DNA of 64,000 nt from Stentor coeruleus (GCA_001970955.1 MPUH01000288.1:1-64000); one strand, 5' to 3'. Numbered from the stretch's first letter, positions 20,809 to 30,761 are shown. Notes: generated by a model from the sequence alone, not told the origin. Made by a program: numbers and translations.

Positions 20809-20916
20809 GTTATAGTTAACTAGTTTTTACGACTTTTATTTACCTATAAATCATCATCAACTAACTTTTTATATAAAAAAAAAAAAACAAGATCTCTCTA
20901 ATTCTAAGCTTTAAAG

Positions 20917-21513
20917 TTACTTCTTTGCTTTCTTAGTTTTTTTCTTCAAAATACTCTTACTCGCTGCAACTGTCTGTTGAATTGTCGAGCTTCTTTTCAG
21001 TTTAGGTTTTTCCTCTTCATCTTTTTTCTTTAAAAAGCTATTCCCTGACTTGATAGTTTCCTGCATTGTTTTAGTCCTATTAAGTTTTGGTTTCACAGTT
21101 TCTTCTTTTTTCCCAACAAAAGTATTCCCTGTTTTAATAGTCTCAGCAATAGTCCTGGTTCTATTAAGTTTTGGCTTTTCTTTAACATGTCTTTTTGGGG
21201 TTTTTTTCTTATCAACCAACTTTTTCTCAGGACTTTTTGGAGGCTGAACTGGAGCTGGTGCTGGTTCAACAACTACTTTTGGCTTTTCTTCAGGCTTTTT
21301 TTTAAGTGATTTCCTTATTGTTTTTTTTCTTCTTTCCCCTGGGGCTTTTTTTTTGTTAACTTTACGGACAAAAGCTTTTCCTTCTTGAGCTGTTTCTCCC
21401 ATTGTTCTTGTCCTTGTCAATTTTGGCTTGTCTTTCTTATGCTGTTTTGCTGTTTTCGTTGCATTAGTACCTGCCGCTAACACTTTTTTTACCTTTCTTG
21501 CCATTCCCGCCAA
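20917..21513 (-). CDS. Lysine-rich protein with four KPKLxRTxT repeats
   Basis: A 198-residue, very basic, low-complexity protein. Four copies of a motif of about 25 residues occur at roughly 28-50, 113-137, 141-165 and 168-193. The consensus is K-P-K-L-x-R-T-x-T-[IM]-x-E-T, then a gap, then G-[NK]-[ST]-F and KK. The RTxT core looks like a basophilic kinase site. Between repeats 1 and 2 lie KKK runs and a short Pro/Ala linker. No known domain is recognised. Candidates are a chromatin or RNA-binding protein or a microtubule-binding protein. It ends convergently with the CS gene and lies 22 bp downstream of the CRAL-TRIO gene on the same strand. Confidence 0.75.
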   Translation of the reverse strand: MAGMARKVKKVLAAGTNATKTAKQHKKDKPKLTRTRTMGETAQEGKAFVRKVNKKKAPGERRKKTIRKSLKKKPEEKPKVVVEPAPAPVQPPKSPEKKLVDKKKTPKRHVKEKPKLNRTRTIAETIKTGNTFVGKKEETVKPKLNRTKTMQETIKSGNSFLKKKDEEEKPKLKRSSTIQQTVAASKSILKKKTKKAKK

Positions 21514-21535
21514 ATATAAGATTATTAAAAATGGA

Positions 21536-22699
21536 TTAGGAAATTGTGCAGCGAAAATTTTTGCAGCACTTTGAAGAAGATAATTGTTTTGGAGTCAACT
21601 GCTTGGGGGGAAGAGGTTGAAGTGGTTCATTGCCTTGCATGCTTATATTCTGTGACTCCGACTCATCAACTAAAACCGACATATCACCATTGACTTTATA
21701 CTCTTCAGTATCAGCTTTACCACTTATATCAATAAAACTAACTTCTTGCCTATCAAACGGTAGATGTATGCTGATTTTTTCACTTATCGAAATAAACTCG
21801 CTTTCTTTTGATAATTCCGGTAATAAATAATTATCCTCCGGTTCTCCTAAAGCTCCAAAATACTCATTAGGCATATTAGGTGGCCAATATTTTTCAGTAT
21901 TACAAGCTTTACCACCAAATTTTTCTTCTAATTGTATCAAAGAGAAATGCTGTTGCAAATAATAAAACCCGTTATTTCTAAGAATTTTGGTCTTTGAAGT
22001 TGTGTCTTTATTCATAAAACTAAGGAAAAACTTAGCTAGAATCAGTGAACTTGAAGCATTTACTATATAATTTAGACCAAGTGTATATGAATAATGTTCT
22101 TGGAAAATATTGTAAAGGGATTTTAGTTCATGGCTTGGGAAATGATTTAAGCTTATAGATTTGGCATCGGTTATAAGAATAAAGTTTTCTATTTTCCCTG
22201 GAATCATGAGTTTTTTTGTTGTAAACTCTAGTAAAAAAACTAATAATTGACATATTAAGTCTATAGCCAGATGCATTTGTCTTAGTTTTTCGCAGTCAAT
22301 TATAAGTAATGGTCTAAATCTATTATCCCGGCCATGTATGTAAATAACTCCAATATCAAGTAGGGTTTCTACTTTAGAAATTAGCGAGAAATAAGATTTA
22401 GGCAACAAAGAACTCCTCCATTCAATTTCTGTTAGAAGGTTAGCAAAAGCTTTTTCTATGTTAAATTTGCATTTTATTAAGAGTCTTAAAAGTTCAGGGT
22501 TTTGAAAAAACTCAGGGATTTTGTAATGTTTCAAGTTGGCTTTAATGTGTTTATCGAATTCTTTTAGCTGGGAGGTTTCATACTCGGTATATTCTGAGAC
22601 GTAGAAAATATATCTTTGGATTGATTTCCCACTGCCGACGAGAAGGAATTCGCCTGAAGGAATGTAGCGATAAGCAATTGATGGTATTGATATCTCCAT
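21536..22699 (-). CDS. CRAL-TRIO (Sec14-like) lipid-binding protein
   Basis: A 387-residue protein. A helical CRAL-TRIO N-type segment lies at about 35-100 (LLRLLIKCKFNIEKAFANL, then EWR). It is followed by the lipid-binding fold at about 115-245, with YIHGRDNRFRPLLIIDCEKL, an ILITDAKSISLNHF strand and turn, and NYIVNASSSLILAKFFLSF. This order is the Sec14 pattern for carriers or sensors of phosphoinositides and phosphatidylcholine. The C-terminal 120 residues are acidic, then Pro/Gln-rich, and end in a cysteine pair (KCCKNFRC), possibly for membrane attachment. Its start lies 88 bp from the proposed start of the divergent CCHC gene. Confidence 0.82.
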   Translation of the reverse strand: MEISIPSIAYRYIPSGEFLLVGSGKSIQRYIFYVSEYTEYETSQLKEFDKHIKANLKHYKIPEFFQNPELLRLLIKCKFNIEKAFANLLTEIEWRSSLLPKSYFSLISKVETLLDIGVIYIHGRDNRFRPLLIIDCEKLRQMHLAIDLICQLLVFLLEFTTKKLMIPGKIENFILITDAKSISLNHFPSHELKSLYNIFQEHYSYTLGLNYIVNASSSLILAKFFLSFMNKDTTSKTKILRNNGFYYLQQHFSLIQLEEKFGGKACNTEKYWPPNMPNEYFGALGEPEDNYLLPELSKESEFISISEKISIHLPFDRQEVSFIDISGKADTEEYKVNGDMSVLVDESESQNISMQGNEPLQPLPPKQLTPKQLSSSKCCKNFRCTIS

Positions 22700-22787
22700 T
22701 TAATGTATAACCTGGTTGTAAGGAATTTTTATAATGATTTTCTCGCTTCTAATTTCACCATCTCTCATAGCCACATTTCCATTAATA

Positions 22788-23252
22788 ATGAATTGTTACA
22801 AGTGTGGGGGAACAGGCCACATGGCAAAAAACTGCCAAAGCACTGAAAGCTTATGCTACAACTGCCATAAGTCTGGTCACCAACAGAGAGATTGCACAGA
22901 GAAGTCTACATGTCGCAATTGTGGATCAACCGAACACATTGCCAGAGATTGTGATCGTGAAGAAAGTAAAAACTCAAGACCATTTAGAGGAAATAGAGGA
23001 GGTTTTCAAGCAAGGGGAAGTGGATGCTATCAATGTGGACTAGAAGGGCATATGGCAAGAGAATGTCCTCAAGGTAGGACAGCCCCACCAGCAAATAACA
23101 CTAGAACTTGTTATAACTGTGGTGAAGCTGGGCATATGTCAAAAGAATGTACTAAAGCTAGAAAAGAAAGGCCTGGAGCAGGTGGAGAGAAAAGATGTTA
23201 TAAATGTCAAGGGCTTGGACATATATCTAGGGATTGCACAAACCAAAACTAG
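22788..23252 (+). CDS. CCHC zinc-knuckle protein, CNBP/Gis2-like
   Basis: With ATG 22788 the product has 154 residues and starts directly with the first knuckle. Six CX2CX4HX4C zinc knuckles are present (CYKCGGTGHMAKNC to CYKCQGLGHISRDC). An arginine/glycine-rich stretch lies between knuckles 3 and 4. This is the composition of CNBP in animals and Gis2 in yeast, single-stranded nucleic-acid-binding proteins that act on translation and on G-rich RNA or DNA. An in-frame ATG at 22734 would add a hydrophobic 18-residue leader, which is out of character for such a protein, so I prefer the inner start. The 3' flank is strikingly G-rich. Confidence 0.88.
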   Translation: MNCYKCGGTGHMAKNCQSTESLCYNCHKSGHQQRDCTEKSTCRNCGSTEHIARDCDREESKNSRPFRGNRGGFQARGSGCYQCGLEGHMARECPQGRTAPPANNTRTCYNCGEAGHMSKECTKARKERPGAGGEKRCYKCQGLGHISRDCTNQN

Positions 23253-23703
23253 TTTAAAGTGTTTATTTAGGGATTTAAGATTTATGATTTGTTGAAATTT
23301 TGTTTGGATTAGATGAATTTGATGATAAGAAATTTTTTTAAAGGTGGTTTGAAGAATTTTAAAGGTGGGGATTGCATGGATGATTTTTGAAGGTCAGAAA
23401 TAGGGTTAGGTTAGGATAGGATTTGATAGGAAAGAATGGAGGTTTATGTGTGTTGGGGTTTTGGGTTGGTTATTGGGTTTTTGATATAATTGTGTGGGAA
23501 AGGTTAAGGAGGATTAGAGAAGTTTAGATGTTTTCATATCAAATTAGGTAAATATATATCTTGAGCCTATTGTCATCATAATTACTTATCATATAATTAT
23601 CTAATCAAAATTATCAATCAAAACTTAGAAATCTTAAGCTAAAAATCCACTTATCCATCTCTCCAACCGATTTCTCTACTTAAAAAAAATCTCATATGTA
23701 AAT
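23253..23703. other. Intergenic region with abrupt G-rich to C-rich switch
   Basis: From 23253 to about 23530 the plus strand is G-rich with almost no C (pieces such as gggttaggttagg). From about 23550 to 23703 it is C-rich with almost no G. No gene is seen. The switch lies between the end of one plus-strand gene and the start of the next. Confidence 0.75.
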
Positions 23704-25182
23704 ATGGAAGGAAGTTATGTGCCTGGGTATCACCGGGCAAAAATCGTTAATGAAGTGCGTGGGACACATTTTGCCTTAGGACAATCTCCAAATGACTACT
23801 GCACAACCAACCACTTTGAATATTCTTCTTTAACCCCTACGAAAACCTCTCCAATCTCAACTAACAACAATTGTTCAATCAAACTAACCTCAGAATCTCC
23901 AAAACGCGGTGTTTCTGAATTTTCATCTCAATATCGTTCTTACACCGATGTCTCAAAAGTTAAATCCATCAAACCACCTCCATCTCTCCTAATAAATCAC
24001 AGTACATGTTCTTATGTCACAACATCAGGTAAAGCATTTAAAGCCCTAGACTCAAGTCCATTATCTACAGGAAAAGAATTTAAAATAAAAGTTCGAAATA
24101 TCAAAGGACAGAATTTTCAAATAAGTGAAGGGACTAAAGTTGTTTATAAAACAGCAATGCAAACAGATTATGCATATGAAAAAAGTCAAGAGAAAATTTT
24201 AACTGACAAAGAAATAAAGAGAAAAGTAGAAAAAGGTCAAGAATTTATCCCAAAATATGGGTGTTACTCAACAACAAGTTATGAAAATTTTAAAGCACAT
24301 AAATCTTTATCTCCAGTAAAAATTATTAAAACTGCTGAAATTAGCAGTGTGCCTATTAATAAAAATAAAGATAGAGAAGAGAATTTTACTATGAATCAAA
24401 TATCATATCCTTATAAGAAATGTGATAAGATGTATGAGGATTATGAGAAAAAAGATGAGAAAGGCAATGATTGGAATAAAAGAGCTACGAATTTCACTTT
24501 GGGGACTATGCCGAATAATTATACGTTGTCGTCAAAGATGGAGGAATATGTACAGAATACTCAGGATTCAGTTAAAAATAGGTCTTTATCCCCAACTTCG
24601 ATTAGATTTGGCTCGGATGGAGGGGCTTTTAAGTCTTCATATTCAGATAACTATAATTTCAAACCTACAACACAATCTAAACCAAACAAAAGCATCAAAC
24701 CCTATGAAAACTATTCTCACGTGAACTTAGGTGAAGAAACCCCTGAAATGATTTCTCACTCACATATTGACTATAAAGGCAAAAGCTGTTCTCCTGTAAA
24801 ACTCCCATCAAACACCGAAAAGCATCTTAAAACCCATCACTTTAAGCTTGGCAATGGGGATAAAGTTTTTAGAACCACAGCTAATGAATATGGGAAATCA
24901 TTTTCCCCAGAGCCAAGAGTAAACACACATGAAAGAAGCCAACAAATGAAGCAAAGCCATTGGAATTTCGGAAACTATCCAGTCCAAGGCAAAAGTGACT
25001 TCAAAAAAGAATACGAATGGAAAGGTACTCCAGAAAGATATAAACCAAATAACAACGATATCCGTAAAACCAACTTCGAAATCGGCCCTGATAAAGCTTC
25101 ATGGGCAAGTAACTACAAAACCACTTATAATTGGATCCAACCTGTTGCAGATACCAATTTTAAATTTACTATAATGAATTAA
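23704..25182 (+). CDS. Repeat protein with F-x-LG / Y-x-TT motifs, possible ciliary or cortical protein
   Basis: A 492-residue Ser/Lys/Tyr-rich protein without membrane segments. A loose repeat of about 35 residues occurs at least six times: an aromatic-x-[LFI]-G turn, then Y or F followed by TT or SS, then another Tyr. Examples are THFALGQSPNDYCTT, TNFTLGTMPNNYTLSS, HHFKLGNGDKVFRTT, HWNFGNYP and TNFEIGPDKASWASNYKTTY. Such spaced aromatic and basic turns are seen in microtubule-associated and microtubule-inner proteins of cilia, but I cannot assign a named family. The sense-strand composition changes from G-rich to C-rich near 24655, inside the gene. Confidence 0.7.
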   Translation: MEGSYVPGYHRAKIVNEVRGTHFALGQSPNDYCTTNHFEYSSLTPTKTSPISTNNNCSIKLTSESPKRGVSEFSSQYRSYTDVSKVKSIKPPPSLLINHSTCSYVTTSGKAFKALDSSPLSTGKEFKIKVRNIKGQNFQISEGTKVVYKTAMQTDYAYEKSQEKILTDKEIKRKVEKGQEFIPKYGCYSTTSYENFKAHKSLSPVKIIKTAEISSVPINKNKDREENFTMNQISYPYKKCDKMYEDYEKKDEKGNDWNKRATNFTLGTMPNNYTLSSKMEEYVQNTQDSVKNRSLSPTSIRFGSDGGAFKSSYSDNYNFKPTTQSKPNKSIKPYENYSHVNLGEETPEMISHSHIDYKGKSCSPVKLPSNTEKHLKTHHFKLGNGDKVFRTTANEYGKSFSPEPRVNTHERSQQMKQSHWNFGNYPVQGKSDFKKEYEWKGTPERYKPNNNDIRKTNFEIGPDKASWASNYKTTYNWIQPVADTNFKFTIMN

Positions 25183-25371
25183 CTAGCATATCTAACACCC
25201 TACCTTAAAAAATATACATTTTTCCTACAAACATATATATTCCCATATACACCTTCAAAAAAAAAAAGGATAATTTTTACCTAAAATCCTTTAGTTTTTA
25301 TTGAAATCTTATAAAAATGACATTTTTTTCACTAAAATCTGTTGAACAAATTCACCATTTTACTAATATAA

Positions 25372-25776
25372 ATGCAAAAAGTTGTGATTCTCATTTTAGC
25401 TCTGAGTATTTGTGTTTTTAGTAACACATGTGGAGGAAATTGTCCATCAAACGATTGCCCAAGTTGCTTATGTGGCACAACTCCTTCAATGCAAAGTATT
25501 TCTTATTGGTGTAGTAAATACAATTGGAATCAAGCTTGTTGTCAATGTATTGTTAGTCATGAAAGTGGAGGGAATGCTAATGCTGAAAATTTTAATACTG
25601 ACTCTTCTTATGATGTTGGACTTTTTCAAATTAATCAAGTAAATTGGGGACAATGTAATGGTGGAAATATTCCTTGTGATACTAATCAGAATTTACAATG
25701 TGCTATTGATGTATATCAGTGGGGTGGAAATAGTTTTAGACTTTGGTCAACTGCTGCTGGATGTGGTTGTGCTTAG
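25372..25776 (+). CDS. Secreted lysozyme-like muramidase
   Basis: A 134-residue protein with a signal peptide (residues 1 to about 17) and many cysteines for disulfides. The core (CIVSHESGGNANAENFN, then DVGLFQINQVNW, then NLQCAIDVYQWGGNSFRLW) follows the c-type lysozyme/lytic-transglycosylase fold. E64 in HESGG is the likely catalytic glutamate. An N-terminal Cys/Pro-rich segment (20-35) precedes the domain. It probably cleaves bacterial peptidoglycan in food vacuoles or outside the cell, fitting a bacteria-eating ciliate. The gene stands alone. A bacterial origin by transfer is possible, but base composition does not stand out. Confidence 0.85.
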   Translation: MQKVVILILALSICVFSNTCGGNCPSNDCPSCLCGTTPSMQSISYWCSKYNWNQACCQCIVSHESGGNANAENFNTDSSYDVGLFQINQVNWGQCNGGNIPCDTNQNLQCAIDVYQWGGNSFRLWSTAAGCGCA

Positions 25777-26125
25777 TTTTAAGTTATGATTTAGATTATT
25801 ATTGATAATTAAGGGATTTGGGTTTATAAGATTTTAGAGGTTAGGAGATAAGATTTTATGATAACTTGTTTAGGGTGGATGAGTTGGAAATAGGTGAGGA
25901 GAAATTTTTAGATTTTGGGAAATTATGTTGGTTTTTTAGTAATTATTAGATACCTGCAGATGCTAAAATTTATTAAAGAAAGCAGTGGAAAATTATGAAC
26001 ATTCAAAATTTAATAGAAGTTTACTGTGGATGAGTTTGATAATTTTTAACATGTCTGAATGACAATTTAGATGATCCATAAAATAATAATTTTGTTTATA
26101 AAAAAATCTAATAACTTTTATCTAA
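25777..26125. other. Convergent intergenic region
   Basis: Spacer of 349 bp between the 3' ends of the lysozyme gene and the minus-strand gene at 26126. G-rich on the plus strand just after the lysozyme stop. Nothing else recognised. Confidence 0.45.
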
Positions 26126-26605
26126 CTAATAATTAATGCACTTTCTTTTATCCCAAGTAATAACAGGCTTGTCATATTTAATCATCCTCTTCATTACCAT
26201 AGTTCCTGCATTAATTGCATAAAGACATGGCAAAGCTAATTGTCCTCCAGGAACCGTTTTGCAAACGAAGATTGCTAATTTCGCACTAAAATTCACAATT
26301 CGAAAAAACCTGTACCAGAAATTTGATCTCCAATCATATCTATAAATCATGTCTTCATTTACTAAATATTTGGTTCTGGTTAATTTCCCCATGCCTCCTT
26401 TGACTTTAAGAACCAAATATTCTTTATCTCCAAGATAGAATTTAACTTTGAAATTCGATTTTTCATTGATGTTATCTCGAAATTCAATTATCAGGACACC
26501 TAAAGAATTTGCTATTCGATGCCCCCACAACCGCAGGCACTTCTTTATGAGTCCAGTATAATCACTAGGATAAATATCATTGTTAATAGTCTCTTTAAGG
26601 ACCAT
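26126..26605 (-). CDS. Small unknown protein, possibly membrane-associated
   Basis: A 159-residue protein. Residues 1-60 are mixed helix and strand, and 60-100 are basic (KGGMGKLTRTKY). Residues about 100-145 are hydrophobic (FSAKLAIFVCKTVPGG, LALPCLYAINAGTMVM) and could dip into or cross a membrane. I recognise no family. It is supported by the length of the open frame in AT-rich DNA and by normal codon use. It might be a divergent scramblase-like or lipid-binding protein, but nothing proves it. Confidence 0.55.
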   Translation of the reverse strand: MVLKETINNDIYPSDYTGLIKKCLRLWGHRIANSLGVLIIEFRDNINEKSNFKVKFYLGDKEYLVLKVKGGMGKLTRTKYLVNEDMIYRYDWRSNFWYRFFRIVNFSAKLAIFVCKTVPGGQLALPCLYAINAGTMVMKRMIKYDKPVITWDKRKCINY

Positions 26606-27540
26606 TTAAATTATTATAAAAATTATCTATATTTGTATATATGGGGGGCCTATAATATGATAAATAGTGTAATAAGAAAAATATAATTTAAAGAAGAATA
26701 CTATAATGCATATGTTTGGAATTTATTAGGTTTGATTTAAATGTATTGTAGGTTTTTTAAAGATAAGCTTTAGTTTTGATTAATAAAAATATAGATTTTT
26801 CTGTTTAAAATAAAAAAAATATACAAATATGTAAGAAAGAAAAACGATTTAGATTGATGAGTAAAATTTAGATGTGATTTGATAAGTTTAGTGATAAAAT
26901 TGATTATTTTAAATACCTTTAAGTTGATTGGATTAGTAATGAAATTATATTTTATGTGAAAATTATTAAAGTTAATGAAGTTTAGGATGATGATATGATT
27001 AAAATATAAACTCATGATTAACACCCAAAGATTTTGACTTCTGTATAAAGATATAAGTTTAATAATTTGAATTCATTAAAGAAGAAAATTAGGCTTATAT
27101 TTAACATAGTGGGTAAATTATGCGTTATGATCTTATTATAATCTTTACTCCAATAATCACAATTTATTTATTGTATATGAAAAATAGCACTTTCATACAA
27201 AATTAATTGAAAAGACTTAATTCTAACTTTTTTATCTACAAAAAAAAAACAATCAAAACTTCTTAGTTTACTCATCACAAACTTCAATCTGATTACATCT
27301 ACCCCAAGAGCCTCTATTTATTTCAAATCTTTCATATACAACTCTTTATTTTTCAACAATAAATCCCAATTAAAAAAATTCTTATTATCTTCTTCCATTC
27401 AAAAAAAAATTATCACAATTAAAACTCACTTCAGGGGGGGGGTCATTATTAAGATTAAAATACACAAAGGGTTATTTATAACATTTAATATACCTAAGGG
27501 GGCTTTATAATAATAATGATCCGTATATGAGAAGAACATG
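26606..27540. other. Intergenic region
   Basis: AT-rich, with no gene that I can support. Homopurine and poly-G runs at about 27434-27442 and 27498-27502 precede the transposon remnant. I could not pair them with a matching inverted copy downstream. Confidence 0.45.
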
Positions 27541-28663
27541 GTGAAGATATTATGAGATGTAGTTGGTGCTTTAACCTTTTAACTTCAGCAGCTCTATTCA
27601 CTTCAGATCAAACAAAACTCGAAAAAGCTGTTGAAGTAGTCAGTGAAATGAAACAAAACCTAATCGATGAAAAAAAAGAACTTCTTGCATCACTAGCCAC
27701 AATAAAAGAAAAAATGCATTTAAAAAACCCAATATTACCTAAAAAAAATACATAAGAGACTCAAGACTTCTTGAATATATAATAAACTTAAACATTCCAC
27801 TTAATATTCTAACAATTATTTATGACCCTGAATTTTCATTAGCATTTCTTTTCCAAAAAGGTGTTTTAAAACCTAAACATTTATGCAAATGCCAATCAGA
27901 ATATCAATTAAAAAAAACAAGGTAAGCATTTTTTCTTTGTTTGCGATTTTGGAAATGTAGATCATATTACTAAAGGTTCATTTTGGGAAAAATATGAACT
28001 TCCTCCAAGTAAGATTGTATTAACGTTATTCTTATGGGTAATGAATATAACAAGTGCAAATATTGCTCAATTATTAACTTTAAGTGCTGAAATTACAAAT
28101 CCTGTTACAGAAAAGTTAAAGATAATAATTTCAGAAGAGTATTTAAATACATTGCCTAAGTTCAGAGGTGTTGCAGAAATCGATGAATCGCGCTTTAAGT
28201 ATGGACATGATAAAAATCAAAGATACCTTCAAGATAGATGGGTATTTTGATTATATGAATGTGAAAGAAAACTAGTTTATATGCAGGTAGTCCAAAAACG
28301 TGATGCGAAAACTTGATTCCTATAATCCAAGAAGATGTGAATTAGGTACAACAATAATTTCTGATCAATGGTATGCTTATAATAAATTAGCAGAATTCGG
28401 ATATCCTCATTATACTGTTAACCATAGTAGGTTTTTTGTGAATCCAAATAGTAGAGAAATTCATACTCAAAATATTGAAATTTCATAGTGCTAAGTATAA
28501 TGCTAAAAAACATAGAAATACTGTGAATTTACAACACTTACTTAATGTTTTCCTTTGGATGAGACAGTTTAAGAAAAAGGAAAAAGGGACAGAACTAGCC
28601 TCAGTGCTTAATGCAGCATCAGAAATTATTAGCAGGTATGAAGAAAAAACTGTAAAGGGTTAA
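27541..28663 (+). mobile_element. Dead Merlin/IS1595-type (ISXO2-like) DNA transposon
   Basis: Pieces of one transposase lie in order across shifted frames. A coiled N-terminal part is at 27552-27755. A zinc-finger-like piece at about 27775-27925 carries the fLF.kGvLkp..lC.C pattern. A helical part follows at 27940-28110. The DDE core is FRGVAEIDESRF (first Asp), then [15 protein letters not shown] (second Asp), then [11 protein letters not shown] and HTQNIE. This is the ISXO2-like domain found in bacterial IS1595 and eukaryotic Merlin elements. Several frame changes and at least one stop within the core (in WVF-x-LYE) make it inactive. No target-site duplication or terminal inverted repeats could be identified, so the ends are uncertain. 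Confidence 0.8.
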
Positions 28664-29151
28664 AATTTTATAGATAAAAAATTTCTTTTAAAAAAAAAAT
28701 TGTTTTTATATAATTATTTATATGATCAAAATGAAGTTGTTGATATGATTTGGATTTATTTAAAGATATGAAATGCTGGTTTTATGATTAATTAGGGTGT
28801 TAAATGATATCAGAAATTTATTGTATAAAAAATTGAGAATTTAGAAAGTGTTTATGTTGAGATAGGATGTATTTGTGTATATAATGTTTTTGCTTTTATT
28901 TTGTGTTTAGGGTTGAGGTAATTTTATTCCTATAAAACTTTCCTAGGTTTTATGATCTAGAACTTTAAATTGTATATAAATACGCATGCATTATTAGATT
29001 TCCAGTATTTGCATTAAGGTCAATGATACAATTTCAAAACTTTAATTATTAGTAAAAAAAAATATAAAAGCATTCATATGACCATCCTAATCCTAATCAT
29101 ACTAATAATAGCAAATTCTCTCTTACTTCAAATGATAATTTATAATAAAAA
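28664..29151. other. Intergenic region
   Basis: AT-rich DNA between the transposon remnant and the TLDc gene. It contains ATTAGGGTGTT at 28791, one of several telomere-like short words in the window. No gene seen. Confidence 0.45.
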
Positions 29152-29961
29152 ATGAATGATTTCTTAGTCTGCGATGAATGTAACAAAGGCGAAATCAACT
29201 TTCTCCAAGAAGAAAACAAAATTGAAGAGTACATCTGTATTTTTTGCAAACACGGTGAAGCTGAATGTTTAGTAGACGGCCAGCCAACATGCGTAACATG
29301 TAAAATGAACAAAAAAAACCAGCACAAATCCCCAGCAGGAAGTATCCGTTCAAACAACAGCAGCAGCAAGCAATCAGTACCTAAAAAGCGTCAACCAGAG
29401 ACTCCAAAATCAGGAGTTCCAAAAAACATGGCAGATCAACTCAAACAATGTATTGACATTTGCAATCATAAGCGTGGAGACAGCTCTGTATCAGTTGAAT
29501 TTTTTAAAGCCCATAAGTTTTTACAAAAATATACAAACCACAATTTTAATGAACTTGTTTTATTATACAAAACAATAAACGATGGTTTTAAAGCAAGTAC
29601 ATTCCATACACGATGTGATGATTGTAAAAATGGTCTTGTAATAATTGTCTCATTAAGTTTAGGGTATGAAATTGGGGCTTTTACATGGAAAGGAATAAGA
29701 AAAGGAATTCCTCAAGCTAACGATCCACAGATGGGTGGAGCATTTATAAGAGCAGATTCATTTGAATTTGTCCCATTTAAGGATAATATAGTTTTTTCAT
29801 TACAGGAAGGTATAAGATTTGGTTCGGATAATGATTTGTATTTGAATTTTGATGCTAAGGAGAAATCGATATGCAATTTTGACCCCAGACTTAAAGGTAA
29901 TACAATGTGGACAACGTATATAGAAAATGTGTCGGTATATAAACTTCAGGTATTAGAGTAG
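29152..29961 (+). CDS. TLDc-domain protein with N-terminal zinc-binding segment
   Basis: A 269-residue protein. The first 50 residues contain four CxxC-like pairs (CDEC, CIFC, and C-V-T-C after a spaced Cys) and look like a small zinc finger. A Ser/Lys-rich disordered linker follows at about 60-95. The TLDc domain spans about 105-268: ELVLLYKTINDGFKAS, FHTRCDDCKNG, an IIVSLSLGYEIGAFTWKG strand pair, GGAFIRADSFEF, and the closing IENVSVYKLQV. TLDc proteins in animals bind and regulate the V-ATPase and affect oxidative-stress resistance. Ciliates have many such proteins with varied N-terminal domains. The start is the first ATG after a stop-rich leader. Confidence 0.82.
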   Translation: MNDFLVCDECNKGEINFLQEENKIEEYICIFCKHGEAECLVDGQPTCVTCKMNKKNQHKSPAGSIRSNNSSSKQSVPKKRQPETPKSGVPKNMADQLKQCIDICNHKRGDSSVSVEFFKAHKFLQKYTNHNFNELVLLYKTINDGFKASTFHTRCDDCKNGLVIIVSLSLGYEIGAFTWKGIRKGIPQANDPQMGGAFIRADSFEFVPFKDNIVFSLQEGIRFGSDNDLYLNFDAKEKSICNFDPRLKGNTMWTTYIENVSVYKLQVLE

Positions 29962-30159
29962 GTTTAAGTTTTATTATTAAGATGTTAAAGGATTGAAAAT
30001 ATTTTTATAAGTGTAAAATTATACTGATTATTGAAGTATAGTTAAATTTATTAATGATTTATATAAGTCTTTTGTTAATAAGATAAAGAAATTTGTGTAG
30101 TTATAATTTATTTTTGATATATTTATTTTTATAATAACTCTATAGAACTATTATGTTTA

Positions 30160-30761
30160 TTAGTGTATATTTAATAGTTTTATCAATATATTATTTAGCA
30201 TGATTTTGTATTTGAAATCTAATATATCAGTTAAAATCAAATTCATTAGACTTTGTGTTTCTAAATATGTATCCCAGTACTGTTTTCTCTTATTTTCATC
30301 TATATTATGGATATTAAAANTCCCAGTACTGTTTTCTCTTATTTTCATCTATATTATGGATATTAAAAAGATGTAATTTTATATAGCTCACAGCCTTTTT
30401 AAACTCAAAACAAGGTATTTTATACTTGACTTCAAAAAGGTACTTTTTTAAATCGTCAGAAATCTCAAATCTCTCCCCTGACATAGACTTTAAATTTTTA
30501 GCATCAGTTTCTGAAACATTAAGGTCCTTCCATAATATTCGAGTACTTAAAATGATTCCCCATCATCAATGCAAGATCTATATCTAAAAAACTAAAATCC
30601 GAAGTATGTACTTTAATATCTTTCATTTCATGTCCAAATGCACAGAAATGCTCATATCCGTGATTACCACAAAAACTCATTTCTGGAACCCTACAGTCAC
30701 AGTATACTTCAACAAATCTTGCATAATATTTTACAAAACAATTCTCACAGATCATTAACAT
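30160..30761 (-). CDS. Small cysteine-rich protein gene, frame broken once
   Basis: Starting at ATG 30761, the N terminus is Cys-rich (MICENCFVKYYARF, then CDCRVPEMSFCGNHGYEHFC). It reads on to about 30550, where the frame ends at a TAA. One base further along, the frame stays open to the stop at 30160. After removing the n-flanked duplicate at 30320 (offset 49), the gene needs one base fewer to read as 183 residues. The break may be an error or a real defect. No 15-nt intron fits. The Cys/His pairs suggest zinc binding and the C-terminal half is helical. I recognise no family. Confidence 0.5.
30272..30368. repeat. n-flanked direct duplication (assembly join)
   Basis: The n at 30320 separates two copies of 48 bases beginning tcccagtact (from 30272 and from 30321). 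Confidence 0.85.

Noticed and set aside
22734-22787. Hydrophobic leader (signal peptide) on the zinc-knuckle protein
   Set aside because: CNBP/Gis2 proteins are cytosolic or nuclear, and an ATG at 22788 starts right at the first knuckle.
27434-27502. Poly-G runs as terminal inverted repeats of the Merlin remnant
   Set aside because: No matching C-rich counterpart was found downstream of 28663.
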